A program made the position numbers and the translations under genes. Below are positions 1-8,153 of a DNA stretch of 57,041 nt, in pieces. A model generated the notes under the pieces. That model was not told the DNA's origin. It saw only the letters and a program-made list of their open reading frames with translations, and did not search any database. Origin of the DNA: Candidatus Avimonas narfae (GTDB lineage Bacteria > Bacillota > Clostridia > Oscillospirales > Acutalibacteraceae); contig CAJFNR010000046.1 in NCBI GenBank assembly GCA_904395335.1, positions 1 to 57,041 on the forward strand, read 5' to 3'. How positions within the stretch are numbered: position 1 is the stretch's first letter; every line of letters starts with the position of its first letter.

Positions 1-56
1 TCTTCCCAGGCCGTTTTTCCGCTTCTCAGCGGCCCGCCCCCGAAGAGCGCTTTGCT

Positions 57-86
57 ATCATAGCACTCCCCTCCCTACTTTGTCAA
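57..86 (-). promoter_or_regulatory. Sigma-A type promoter for a gene left of the window
   Basis: On the minus strand TTGACA (81-86) and TATGAT (57-62) are separated by 18 bases. It points out of the left edge, so its gene is not visible. The 56 bases beyond it look like a structured leader but match nothing I recognise. Confidence 0.55.
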
Positions 87-128
87 GGGAAATTTCATCT
101 TTTTTCACCGTTATTTTTTCAAGTGCTG

Positions 129-145
129 ATATTCCGACGGAATAT
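129..145. promoter_or_regulatory. Perfect 17-bp palindrome, possible operator
   Basis: ATATTCCG and CGGAATAT flank a single A. It lies between the outward promoter at 57-86 and sleB, so it could serve either gene. No regulator is assigned and chance occurrence is possible. Confidence 0.3.
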
Positions 146-276
146 TACAAAACGTATACCAATTCCCGCTGGGAGGCCATTTTCTTCCAATCCAGTACTT
201 CCCGGCATAATGGGGAAAGAATCCGGCAAACTAAGGAACGCAACCACTGAAATCTGAGAGTAAAGGCTGGATTCTT

Positions 277-1008
277 ATGAACCGTCAAAACCATACGGCC
301 CCTTCCGCATCCCCCAGGCGATACAGTCGACTGTTCCAGATTTTTTCCGCGCTGGTACTGACACTGTTCACCGCCGCTGTCTTCTGCTGCCAGCCGGCCA
401 CCACCGTGGACGCGTTGTCCAAAATGGGTTCCCGCGGCGAAGAGGTACGCACCATCCAAACCAAGCTGATCCGCTGGGGATACCTAAACGATAAGGTGGA
501 CGGCATATATGGCCCCAAAACCCGGGATGCCGTCATCTGGTTTCAAAAGAAAAACGGCCTTACAGTTGACGGAATCGCCGGTCCCGCCACACTGAAGGCC
601 ATGGGGATTTTCTCCTCCTCGGGGAACTCCTCCAGCAGCTCCAGCAGCAAATACAGCCAGAGTGACGTCAACCTGCTGGCGCGGATCATCTCCGCCGAGT
701 CCCGGGGCGAACCCTACACCGGGCAGGTAGCTGTCGGAGCCGTCGTACTCAACCGAGTGGCCCACCCGTCCTTTCCCGATACCATTTCCGGTGTCATCTA
801 TCAAAAGGGGGCTTTCACCGCTTTAACCGACGGACAGTTCGATCAGCCGGTGGCGGAAAGTTGCTACAAGGCGGCCCGTGATGCCATGAACGGCTGGGAT
901 CCCTCAGGGGGCGCCATTTATTACTACAATCCCCAAACAGCTACCAGCCAATGGATCCGTTCCCGACCGGTGGTCGCCACCATCGGACGCCATGTCTTCT
1001 GCAAATGA
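277..1008 (+). CDS. sleB: Spore cortex-lytic enzyme SleB-type cell wall hydrolase
   Basis: A 243-residue exported hydrolase. A hydrophobic segment at about 22-38 acts as signal or anchor. A peptidoglycan-binding domain of the PG_binding_1 type follows at about 50-108 (GSRGEEVRTIQTKL, DGIYGPKTRDAV). A serine-rich linker at about 113-125 leads to a SleB (Hydrolase_2) domain at about 130-243 with the conserved SAESRGEPYTGQ acidic motif near residues 139-150. SleB proteins are lytic transglycosylases that degrade the muramic-lactam cortex during germination; this role is from family knowledge. No YpeB partner gene is visible next to it. The ATG start follows a modest AAAGG and keeps the signal segment. 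The domain order and length are normal for SleB. Confidence 0.9.
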   Translation: MNRQNHTAPSASPRRYSRLFQIFSALVLTLFTAAVFCCQPATTVDALSKMGSRGEEVRTIQTKLIRWGYLNDKVDGIYGPKTRDAVIWFQKKNGLTVDGIAGPATLKAMGIFSSSGNSSSSSSSKYSQSDVNLLARIISAESRGEPYTGQVAVGAVVLNRVAHPSFPDTISGVIYQKGAFTALTDGQFDQPVAESCYKAARDAMNGWDPSGGAIYYYNPQTATSQWIRSRPVVATIGRHVFCK

Positions 1009-1023
1009 CCCCACAGGAGGAGA

Positions 1024-1230
1024 TCATTTCTCCTCCGGTACATACTGCAGGATGTCCTCGGGCCGGCATTGCAGAATCCGGCACAGCTCATCAATCAGAC
1101 CCGTGGTCACACCCATATTGTGCCGCAGGCGATGAATGGTGTTGCTGCTGATCCCGTAACGGTTGATCAGGGCATACGTGCTGATTCCCCGCTCCTTGAG
1201 AATTTTCCAAAAAGGATCGTAAACAATCAT
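1024..1230 (-). CDS. Small Cro/CI-family HTH regulator
   Basis: A 68-residue protein that is almost entirely a helix-turn-helix of the Xre/Cro type: residues about 12-60 contain YALINRYGISSNTIHRLR and a second helix set ending DELCRILQCRPEDILQY. Such stand-alone HTH proteins are common in Clostridia and usually act as repressors of adjacent or mobile genes; the target here is unknown. Two ATG codons are in frame; AGGAGG sits 8 bases before the second, so that one was chosen. It ends 15 bases after sleB in the opposite direction and lies 20 bases downstream of the amylase gene, so it may be cotranscribed with it. Confidence 0.75.
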   Translation of the reverse strand: MIVYDPFWKILKERGISTYALINRYGISSNTIHRLRHNMGVTTGLIDELCRILQCRPEDILQYVPEEK

Positions 1231-1250
1231 CGTCATAGCCTCCTAATGTT

Positions 1251-3149
1251 TTATCCATTCTCTTCTCCGCCGGTTTCGAGTACGGCTAAAGCGCATTCCC
1301 AGGGCGGAAGATGAAGGGTAGTCTCCTCGATCCAACCTTCCCCCATACTGACGGTGGCCCCCCGCCACCGCTGAGGCAACAAAACCGTCCGTTCCCCCCG
1401 GGAACGGTTGACCCCGCAGAGCAGGACGGAATCCTCCCTCCCGGGTATCCTTCTTTCATAGCACAGCACCTCGGGTACGGATAGGAGCGGAAGAAAACGC
1501 CCTTCCTTCAGTACCGGACAGGAGCGCCGCAGCTTTCCCATCCGGCGATGCCAGCGCAGCAGCTCCGCATCCTCCTGGCCCCAAGGATAACAGCCCCGGT
1601 TGAACGGATCTCGGTAGCCTTCCATCCCCGCCTCATCTCCATAATAGATACAGGGGACTCCCGGCAGGGTGTACTGTATGGCCACGGCCAGCTTCATCAG
1701 CTGCACGGCATGCCGGCGCTGTTCCGCCGTCAAATGCTGCCGTGCCTGCCAGTCCCTGCCGTGCCTGCCTGCAGGCTCACCGCCCAGCACGGTCAATGCA
1801 CGTTCGGTATCGTGGGTGCTGAGAGAATTCATCAGCAGCCGCAGGCAGCCCGGGGGATAGTGCTCCTCGATATCCATAACGGTATTCATCAGATCGTAAG
1901 AAGAGCCGCCTATCAGAAAGCGGAGCACAGCCTCGCGAAAGGGGTAGTTCATCACCGTGTCCAGCTGATCGCCCAACAAGTACCGGCGACGGTGTCCGTA
2001 GCTTTCCTTGTTGCTGGCATCCTCCCAGACCTCCCCCACGATAAGCGCCTCGGGATCTTCCTCCTTGACCGCCCGACGGAATTCCTCAAGGAAGCCGTCG
2101 GGCAGCTCGTCCGCCACATCCAGCCGCCAGCCGCAGGCCCCTTCCCGCAGCCAACGGCGGGCTATCCCCTGTCCGCCGCTTATAAAACGGCGGTAATCCG
2201 GATGGTGCTTATTGATCTGCGGAAGGGTGAGAAACCCCCACCATGTCTCATACTCCTCCGGCCAGCGGATGAAGCTATACCACCCTGCATAGGGGGAACT
2301 CAGAGACTCGTAAGCTCCTACCCCTGGGTAACGGTGTTCCCGGTTAAAATACCAGCTGTCGTCCCCTGTGTGGCTGAACACGCCGTCCAAAATGAGACGA
2401 ATCCCCAGACGGCGGGCGGTTTCCGCCAGAGAGCGAAAATCCTCGCTAGTTCCCAGCAATGGATCAATACGGGTATAATCCGCGGTATTGTAACGGTGGT
2501 TGGAGTGGGCCTCAAAAATCGGGTTGAGATACAGGGCGGTCACCCCTAGCTCCTTGAGCCGGTCCAGCCGGTTTTCTATCCCGGCCAGGTCCCCGCCGAA
2601 ATAATCGTTGTTGCGCACCACTCCCTGTTCATCCGGCCGCCATTCCGGTTGGCCGCCCCAGTCCTTGCGGAGGAGGCGATCCTCCGGCACACCCTTTTTC
2701 GGCAGGCCAGAAGCGGCGAAACGGTCCGGAAAAATCTGATACATAATGCCACCAGCCAGCCAGCCGGGCGTTTGAAGATGCGAGGCATAACAGGTCAGCT
2801 GCCAGGGGTCCCCCTCTTCACCAACCGGTTTTAGAAAAGCCCGGCTGTCCGCCTGCCTTGCCAAGCGAAATTCCCCTACCCCGGTTTTCAGCTCGAACCA
2901 GTACCAAAAAAGGCCAGGCTGCAACGGTGTATAGCGGCAATCCCACCATTCGTAATCCTCACCTTCCATCCCCGCCCAAAACATCCCGAAACCATTGTCC
3001 ATTTCGCCGTCCGGGATCATGTGCAGGACAGCCGCGGTACAATGCAGCGTACGGGGAATACAGATGCGAAACAGGACTTCTGTTTTCTCCCGAACAGCTC
3101 CGAAAGGGGTGCGGTAGGCAAGGTTGCGCGAATCAAACAGCTCCGGCAT
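1251..3149 (-). CDS. GH13 alpha-amylase family enzyme (cyclomaltodextrinase/neopullulanase-like)
   Basis: A 632-residue cytoplasmic glycoside hydrolase with no signal peptide. An N-terminal beta-sandwich (about 1-125) precedes the barrel. The four GH13 motifs are present: region I DGVFSHTG, region II GWRLDVADE with the nucleophile Asp at about 344, region III GEVWE with the acid/base Glu at about 373, and region IV STHDTE with Asp at about 447. YQIFPDRF and NDYFGGDLAGI are typical of the neopullulanase/cyclomaltodextrinase group, which cleaves short maltodextrins or cyclodextrins. An upstream in-frame TTG exists, but AAAGGAG lies nine bases before the chosen ATG. A promoter is visible at 3216-3244. 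Exact substrate cannot be read from sequence. Confidence 0.9.
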   Translation of the reverse strand: MPELFDSRNLAYRTPFGAVREKTEVLFRICIPRTLHCTAAVLHMIPDGEMDNGFGMFWAGMEGEDYEWWDCRYTPLQPGLFWYWFELKTGVGEFRLARQADSRAFLKPVGEEGDPWQLTCYASHLQTPGWLAGGIMYQIFPDRFAASGLPKKGVPEDRLLRKDWGGQPEWRPDEQGVVRNNDYFGGDLAGIENRLDRLKELGVTALYLNPIFEAHSNHRYNTADYTRIDPLLGTSEDFRSLAETARRLGIRLILDGVFSHTGDDSWYFNREHRYPGVGAYESLSSPYAGWYSFIRWPEEYETWWGFLTLPQINKHHPDYRRFISGGQGIARRWLREGACGWRLDVADELPDGFLEEFRRAVKEEDPEALIVGEVWEDASNKESYGHRRRYLLGDQLDTVMNYPFREAVLRFLIGGSSYDLMNTVMDIEEHYPPGCLRLLMNSLSTHDTERALTVLGGEPAGRHGRDWQARQHLTAEQRRHAVQLMKLAVAIQYTLPGVPCIYYGDEAGMEGYRDPFNRGCYPWGQEDAELLRWHRRMGKLRRSCPVLKEGRFLPLLSVPEVLCYERRIPGREDSVLLCGVNRSRGERTVLLPQRWRGATVSMGEGWIEETTLHLPPWECALAVLETGGEENG

Positions 3150-3215
3150 CTCAGCAGACTCCTTTGACAAAAATAGACGGAGAGAAACCCGGGGGGCAAT
3201 TCTCTTCTACTCTAT

Positions 3216-3244
3216 TTTATAACCCTATCTCTTCCGATATACAA
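3216..3244 (-). promoter_or_regulatory. Promoter of the GH13 gene
   Basis: Minus-strand TTGTAT (3239-3244) and TATAAA (3216-3221) with a 17-base spacer, about 70 bases ahead of the ATG. Confidence 0.65.
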
Positions 3245-3485
3245 GAGCCAGGCAGGATTTCGCAAAAAGCAGTGAAAGACAATGCAAAAAAACTACAGGT
3301 TATTATAGCATACAAAAAAGAGGATTCCAATATTATTGTATCATTTTATAAAATGTATTTTGTGTTTTTAACCATTTTACCTGCTATATTATCATGAATC
3401 TACATAGAGTCGGTATCTCTATCAACGTTTTCAGCTGAGGTTTCATGTGTATCCTCCTGTTCTGCTCTCCGTTCCCCGACGCAAA
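3245..3485. other. AT-rich intergenic stretch without a gene
   Basis: Together with the promoter at 3216-3244 this fills the gap between the GH13 gene and the threonine operon terminator. It is distinctly AT-rich against its surroundings. I see no coding frame with a ribosome binding site and no RNA motif I recognise. Confidence 0.5.
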
Positions 3486-3530
3486 AAAAGAAGCACAGCC
3501 GACGATAAACCCGCCTGCTGTGCTTCTTTT
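3483..3530 (-). terminator. Intrinsic terminator of the threonine-branch operon
   Basis: Arms at 3486-3499 and 3517-3530 pair perfectly over 14 bases. Read on the minus strand the stem ends in a T run (A run 3483-3489 on the plus strand). It lies 27 bases after the aspartokinase stop. Confidence 0.85.
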
Positions 3531-3556
3531 CTATTTACGTTATTCCGTCCGAATTT

Positions 3557-4762
3557 TTACATTTCAAAAAACGCCCGGTGTACGGCGGAAACCGCCCGGT
3601 CGGCATCCTCCGCCGCAATCAGCACGGATACCTTGATTTCACTGGTGGAAATCATCTGTATGTTGATATTGGCATCGGCCAGCGCCTCAAACATCATGGC
3701 CGCCACGCCTTCGTGGGTTTCCATGCCGGCGCCTACCACGGAAATTTTCGCTACATCGGTGGTATAGCTAAGATTCTTGGCCCCTACCATATCGGCGTAT
3801 TCCTGCAGGGCCGTCACCGCTTCCTTCCCCTTGTCGTCGGGAACAGTGAAGGTGATGTCCTTGGTGCCGTCCCGGCCGATGGACTGCAGGATGATATCCA
3901 CATTGATGTGCGCCTTGGCGACACGGGAGAAAATCTTGAAGGCGATCCCCGGTTCATCCGGCACACCGATAATCGACACCCGGGCGACGTGGCTGTCTTT
4001 CGCCACGCTCTTGACCAGCATTTTTTCCATTTTTGCAGCCTCCTTGACTTTGGTTCCCGGCTTCCGGGTCAGGCTGGAGAGCACCTCCAGCTCCACGTTG
4101 TATTTTTTGGCCATCTCCACCGAACGGTTGTTGAGCACCTGAGCACCCAGAGTAGCCAGTTCCAGCATCTCGTCGTAAGTAATTTCCTCCAGCTTGAAGG
4201 CAGCGGGAATTTTCCGGGGGTCGGCAGTGTACACGCCCTCCACATCCGTAAAGATCTGGCAGAGGTCCGCGTGCATGGAAGCCGCGATAGCCACCGCGCT
4301 GGTATCGGAACCGCCCCGTCCCAGGGTGGTGATGTCCTCATACCGGTTGATTCCCTGGAAGCCCGCCACCACCACAATGCGCCGCTTATCCAGCGCGGCA
4401 CGGATGCGTTCCGTATTCACCCGCTTGATCCGGGCAGCGGAATACACGGACGAGGTCTGGAACCCGGCCTGCCAGCCCAAAAGGGAAACCACAGGGAATC
4501 CCAGTTTTTCAATGGCCATGGCCAGCAGGGAAATGGAGATCTGTTCCCCGGCGGACAGCAACATATCCATCTCCCGCTTGCTGCCCTCGGGATTGATTTC
4601 ATTGGCCTTTTCAATCAGATCGTCGGTGGTATCCCCCTGCGCGGACACCACCACCACGACGTCGTTGCCCTCCTTATAAGTGTCGGTGACGATCCGGGCG
4701 ACGTTAAACACCCGCTCGGCATCCGCCACAGAGCTGCCTCCGAATTTCTGTACGATCAGCAA
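3557..4762 (-). CDS. lysC: Aspartate kinase
   Basis: A 401-residue aspartokinase, which phosphorylates L-aspartate in the first step toward threonine, methionine and lysine. The N-terminal amino-acid kinase domain (about 1-245) shows KFGGSSVAD, the GRGGSDTSAVA loop and FTDVEGVYTADPR. Two C-terminal ACT domains (about 265-400) include RVSIIGVPDEPGIAFKIF and KISVVGAGMETHEGV and are the expected site of feedback control by lysine and/or threonine. The frame is open for 35 more codons upstream, but AAGGAAGG lies six bases before a TTG that gives the standard N-terminus; that TTG is taken as the start. Last gene of the ACT-hom-thrB-lysC operon. Confidence 0.93.
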   Translation of the reverse strand: MLIVQKFGGSSVADAERVFNVARIVTDTYKEGNDVVVVVSAQGDTTDDLIEKANEINPEGSKREMDMLLSAGEQISISLLAMAIEKLGFPVVSLLGWQAGFQTSSVYSAARIKRVNTERIRAALDKRRIVVVAGFQGINRYEDITTLGRGGSDTSAVAIAASMHADLCQIFTDVEGVYTADPRKIPAAFKLEEITYDEMLELATLGAQVLNNRSVEMAKKYNVELEVLSSLTRKPGTKVKEAAKMEKMLVKSVAKDSHVARVSIIGVPDEPGIAFKIFSRVAKAHINVDIILQSIGRDGTKDITFTVPDDKGKEAVTALQEYADMVGAKNLSYTTDVAKISVVGAGMETHEGVAAMMFEALADANINIQMISTSEIKVSVLIAAEDADRAVSAVHRAFFEM

Positions 4763-4859
4763 AACGATCCTTCCTTTCCGGCCGTGACGATAACGGCCGC
4801 CGCGTGCGACGCGGTCATGTATTGGCTCACAGTATTTTTTCGCCCCAAAGGCGGGAAAA

Positions 4860-5774
4860 TCAAACAACGGCAGGCGGCTGAGAATCGAACTGCACCCGAG
4901 CCCCCTGCGTATCGCAGCCCAGCAGCAGCACCCGCCAGCCGCTCAGACCGGCCTGTTCCAGCTGTTCAGCCGCGCGCCCGCCGAAATCCTCCGCCTCCCG
5001 GTCAATGATGGCCAGAATGGAGGGACCGGACCCGCTGACCGCCACCGCGTAGGCGCCCAGGTTGTATGCAGTGTAAAAAACCTGCTCCGCCCCCGGGATC
5101 ATGGGCAGGCGGTACGGCTGATGCAGGCGGTCCTGCACCGCCACCCGGAGATTGTTCAGGCTGCCGGAAAACAGGGAAGCTGTCATCAGGGCGGTGCGGG
5201 ACAGATTATACACGGCATCCGCGCGGCTCACCTTGTCGGGAAGCGCCGCCCGGGCGGCTTCGGTACGCAGCTCAAACTCCGGGATGAAGACAGCGAACCG
5301 GATGCGCTCGGAAACCGGTACGCTCACCGTGTACACCCGTTCCCCGTCCATAACGGCGGTAACCAGTCCCCCCAACAGGGCCGGGGCGGTGTTGTCCGGG
5401 TGGCCCTCCAGCTCCGCGGCCAGATCGGACAGATCCTCCCGGGACAGAGGCGATCCCAACAGTGTGTTGGCGCCCAGCAGGCCCGCCGCCAGACAAGCAG
5501 AGGAGCTGCCCAGCCCCCGCGTCATGGGAATATTGTTCTCCTGCACAATGTGCAGCCCCCGAAAAGGCCGCCCGCACCGCCGGTACAGCACCTTGGCCGT
5601 GTGGTAAATCATGTTGCTTTCGTCGGTAGGGATCGGGAGGCCGTCGGCGGACTCGATGCGGCAGCCGTCCTCTTCCTCCATCCATACATGATTATACAGC
5701 GTCAGGGCAATGCCCAGCGCATCGAAGCCGGCGCCCAGATTGGCGCTGGAGGCGGGCACCGTCACTTGCAGCAT
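4860..5774 (-). CDS. thrB: Homoserine kinase
   Basis: A 304-residue GHMP-superfamily kinase that makes O-phosphohomoserine from homoserine and ATP. The N-terminus VPASSANLGAGFDALGIAL, the ATP loop PMTRGLGSSSACLAAGL at about residues 88-104 and the C-terminal VSGSGPSILAI motif are all diagnostic, and the length is normal. It follows homoserine dehydrogenase by 18 bases and precedes aspartokinase by about 100, consistent with cotranscription. A threonine synthase gene is not seen in the window, so the last step must be encoded elsewhere. Confidence 0.93.
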   Translation of the reverse strand: MLQVTVPASSANLGAGFDALGIALTLYNHVWMEEEDGCRIESADGLPIPTDESNMIYHTAKVLYRRCGRPFRGLHIVQENNIPMTRGLGSSSACLAAGLLGANTLLGSPLSREDLSDLAAELEGHPDNTAPALLGGLVTAVMDGERVYTVSVPVSERIRFAVFIPEFELRTEAARAALPDKVSRADAVYNLSRTALMTASLFSGSLNNLRVAVQDRLHQPYRLPMIPGAEQVFYTAYNLGAYAVAVSGSGPSILAIIDREAEDFGGRAAEQLEQAGLSGWRVLLLGCDTQGARVQFDSQPPAVV

Positions 5775-5792
5775 GCCGGTTTCCCCCTTCCC

Positions 5793-7031
5793 CTAAAAAT
5801 CCGCCACGCGGATCCGGGAAATCACCTGGGTGCCCGGCAGGGCGTCCAATTTGTTCTCCAGCTCCTGCTCACGCAGAAACGGCGTGATAAAGCCGATTTC
5901 ACCCGCCGGCACCCCTTCCGCGCGGATGCGCTGGCAGCCGGGGAGCTCCGTGGTCATGGCCGCCCAGGTGGCCTCCGGGTTTTCACAGCGCAGACGGACA
6001 AAGCTCTTGTCCCGCCCCTCGCGGTAATCGATGACGTAGCCTTCCTCGCCTTTTTCCCAGAAGATGCTCTTGCGCCGGTTCAGGTGCTTGACCTCATCAA
6101 TAACATCCGCCACCACGGCACTGGCGGTGGGCAACTTGCCCGCGCCGCGGCCGTAGAACATCACGTCTCCCACCGCGTCGCCCCGCACCAGAATGGCGTT
6201 GAACACGTCGTGGACATCGGCCAGCGGGCTTTCCTTCGGCAGGAACATGGGGCAGACCAGGCAATACAGACGCCCGTCCTCCAGCTTTTTGGCCCGGCCG
6301 ATGAGCTTGACCACACCGCCCCACGCCTCCGCATAGCGGATGTCGTCCAGAGTCAGGGAGGCGATGCCCTCCGTCTTTACCTGAGAGGGCGAAACATGGC
6401 GTCCAAAGGCAAGAGAAGCCAGAATACAGATTTTACGGCAAGCGTCGTCGCCGTTGACATCGGCGGAAGGATCCCGTTCGGCGTAGCCCAACTTCTGCGC
6501 CAGCGCCAGGGCATCCTCGAAGGAAGCGCCGTCGTCAATCATCTTGGTCAGCACAAAATTGGTGGTGCCGTTGAGAATACCCGCGATCTCATACACCTCA
6601 TTGGCCGCCAGGCACTGATCCAGAGGGCGCAGAATCGGAATACCGCCGCCTACGCTGGCTTCAAACAGGAAATTCAGATTCCGGTCCCGGGCAATGGCCA
6701 GCAGCTCGTCGCCCTTGGCCGCCACCAATTCCTTGTTGGAGGTGACTACACTTTTTCCCGCCAGCAGGCTGCGCTTGACAAAATCATAGGCGGGATTCAA
6801 TCCCCCCATGGTTTCCACCACAATGGCAATGGCGGGATCGTTTTCGATATCTCCGAAGTCCTTGGTGAACCGGTTGGCGAACGGGCTGCCGGGGAATTCC
6901 CGCAGATCCAGTATGCGACCGATTTCAATGGGCTGACCGGCCTTGTGGGCGATGCTGCTGGCGTTTTTCTGCAAAACCTCCGCCACACCGGAGCCCACCG
7001 TTCCGTATCCCATAATGGCAATTTTAATCAT
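5793..7031 (-). CDS. hom: Homoserine dehydrogenase
   Basis: A 412-residue NAD(P)-dependent oxidoreductase converting aspartate semialdehyde to homoserine. The Rossmann motif IMGYGTVGSGVAEVL opens the protein; the catalytic domain contains GGGIPILRPL, LNGTTNFVLTKM and KLGYAERDPSADVNGDDACRK. The C-terminal region from about 330 to 412 is an ACT-type regulatory domain (PGCQRIRAEG, LPGTQVISRIRV), as in other Gram-positive enzymes of this length. An in-frame extension of 30 codons exists, but GAGAGGAAGG just upstream of MIKIAIMG decides the start. Middle gene of the threonine-branch operon. Confidence 0.94.
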   Translation of the reverse strand: MIKIAIMGYGTVGSGVAEVLQKNASSIAHKAGQPIEIGRILDLREFPGSPFANRFTKDFGDIENDPAIAIVVETMGGLNPAYDFVKRSLLAGKSVVTSNKELVAAKGDELLAIARDRNLNFLFEASVGGGIPILRPLDQCLAANEVYEIAGILNGTTNFVLTKMIDDGASFEDALALAQKLGYAERDPSADVNGDDACRKICILASLAFGRHVSPSQVKTEGIASLTLDDIRYAEAWGGVVKLIGRAKKLEDGRLYCLVCPMFLPKESPLADVHDVFNAILVRGDAVGDVMFYGRGAGKLPTASAVVADVIDEVKHLNRRKSIFWEKGEEGYVIDYREGRDKSFVRLRCENPEATWAAMTTELPGCQRIRAEGVPAGEIGFITPFLREQELENKLDALPGTQVISRIRVADF

Positions 7032-7077
7032 TTTCAATCCTTCCTCTCGGTGCAGCAGTCGTGAAAAGCGGCGCCGG

Positions 7078-7563
7078 TCATCCGACCCCTTCGCCGGAGA
7101 TCCGTTCAATGCGCCGCACACCGTCCACGGTGCGCAACTGTTTGATAAACGCTTCCACCGGCAGCGACATGCGGTCGGTGCGGGCCGAAACAGACACCGG
7201 GGCCGTCCCGCCGGCGGGAATGTTCTGATTCACCGTCAAAATATTGGCTCCCGCCTCGGCAAAAGCGGTGAGCACAGCGGACAGAATGCCCGGGCGATCG
7301 CGAAGCAGCAGGTGCACGGTTAGAATATGCCCGGCCCTTTCCTCGTCATACGGGAATACCGCCTCTTTATATTTATAGAAAGCGCTGCGGGAGATACCCG
7401 CCATCCGGGCAGCCTCCGCCGCCGTTTCCGCCTCGCCAGACTGGAGGTAACGCTTGGCCTCCACCACCCGGACAAACACCTCCGGCACCGCGCCGGCATC
7501 CACCAGCAGCAGCCGGGGCTGCCCCTCCGGATCGGAGGAATATACGGTTTCGGGTCGCTCCAT
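7078..7563 (-). CDS. ACT domain protein of the PheB/UPF0735 family
   Basis: About 161 residues. The N-terminal half carries the family signature LLLVDAGAVPEVF followed by VEAKRYLQSGE and an HTH-like segment (AAEAARMAGISRSAFYKYKEAVF). The C-terminal half is an ACT domain (about 78-150: HLLLRDRPGILSAVLTAFAEAGANILTVNQNIP). It is the first gene of the operon with hom, thrB and lysC, and this linkage is widespread in Gram-positives; a regulatory role in amino-acid sensing is inferred, not shown. A GTG four codons upstream is possible, but GGTGG spaces better to the ATG chosen here. Confidence 0.85.
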   Translation of the reverse strand: MERPETVYSSDPEGQPRLLLVDAGAVPEVFVRVVEAKRYLQSGEAETAAEAARMAGISRSAFYKYKEAVFPYDEERAGHILTVHLLLRDRPGILSAVLTAFAEAGANILTVNQNIPAGGTAPVSVSARTDRMSLPVEAFIKQLRTVDGVRRIERISGEGVG

Positions 7564-7604
7564 TTTGTCCACCACCCGTGTACGAATGTCTTGCGACGAA
7601 GTAC

Positions 7605-7633
7605 ACTATACCAGAATATGTCCGATCTTTCAA
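7605..7633 (-). promoter_or_regulatory. Promoter of the threonine-branch operon
   Basis: Minus-strand TTGAAA (7628-7633), 17-base spacer, TATAGT (7605-7610). It lies about 40 bases before the ACT-protein ATG, leaving a short leader with no room for a T-box or attenuator. Confidence 0.75.
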
Positions 7634-8153
7634 GATGCTGTCCGTGAAAATTCCGCCGAATTTGCGGCTTCTCTCCTCTCGGCTTTTGTATGGTTTCTTC
7701 CCATTGGTTGCAAAAGCCCCATTGGGAAGACCGCACGGCGCCTCTTTGGTACCGTGAGCTGACAAGAAACGCCTTGCACTCTTCCGGGGATACCAGTATA
7801 ATAGGCGTGTAGCCCTTAACCGTTCTGGGCAAATCCCGTGGGAAGTTCTCCGCTATGGTACCGTCCCTTCGGCCGGTTTCCTCTGCCGCTGCGGTATCCT
7901 GAAGCCATAGATGGAGAAACTTCTTTAGAAAGCCTCCCCCTGAGGGGAAGCCCACGGAACACCTATCTGTGATATCATACGGTTAGTATGTTCGATTCCG
8001 AAAAGAAAATGAATTTTTGACAGACGTTTCCCCGCTTTCATCCGGAAGACGGGCGGTTATTTTGCCGATGCAACCAACACGCCATATGCTCCAACACTTC
8101 CCAATGGGCTGCGGCAGTGGTTTTCTGTGCCACGCAGAGAAAGGAGGCGTTCC
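7634..8153. other. 520-bp intergenic region, possible degenerate repeat
   Basis: Divergent spacer between the threonine operon and the AI-2E permease. Read on the minus strand, 7925-7975 resembles the 11.4/25.3/38.3-kb repeat in layout (GTGGG, then CCCC, then GGGGGAGG) but is too diverged to call. A long minus-strand open frame crosses the region and runs into the ACT gene in another frame; it lacks a ribosome binding site and looks random. Confidence 0.4.

Noticed and set aside
5121-7064. A 647-codon plus-strand frame over hom and thrB
   Set aside because: Same reason: antisense shadow of two certain enzymes, with no ribosome binding site or domain.
7320-7955. A 211-codon minus-strand frame over the region upstream of the threonine operon
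   Set aside because: It overlaps the ACT-protein gene out of frame, crosses its promoter and has no ribosome binding site or domain.
7634-8153. A T-box or threonine attenuator ahead of the threonine operon
   Set aside because: The promoter is only about 40 bases from the first gene, leaving no leader, and no T-box sequence or threonine-rich leader peptide is seen.
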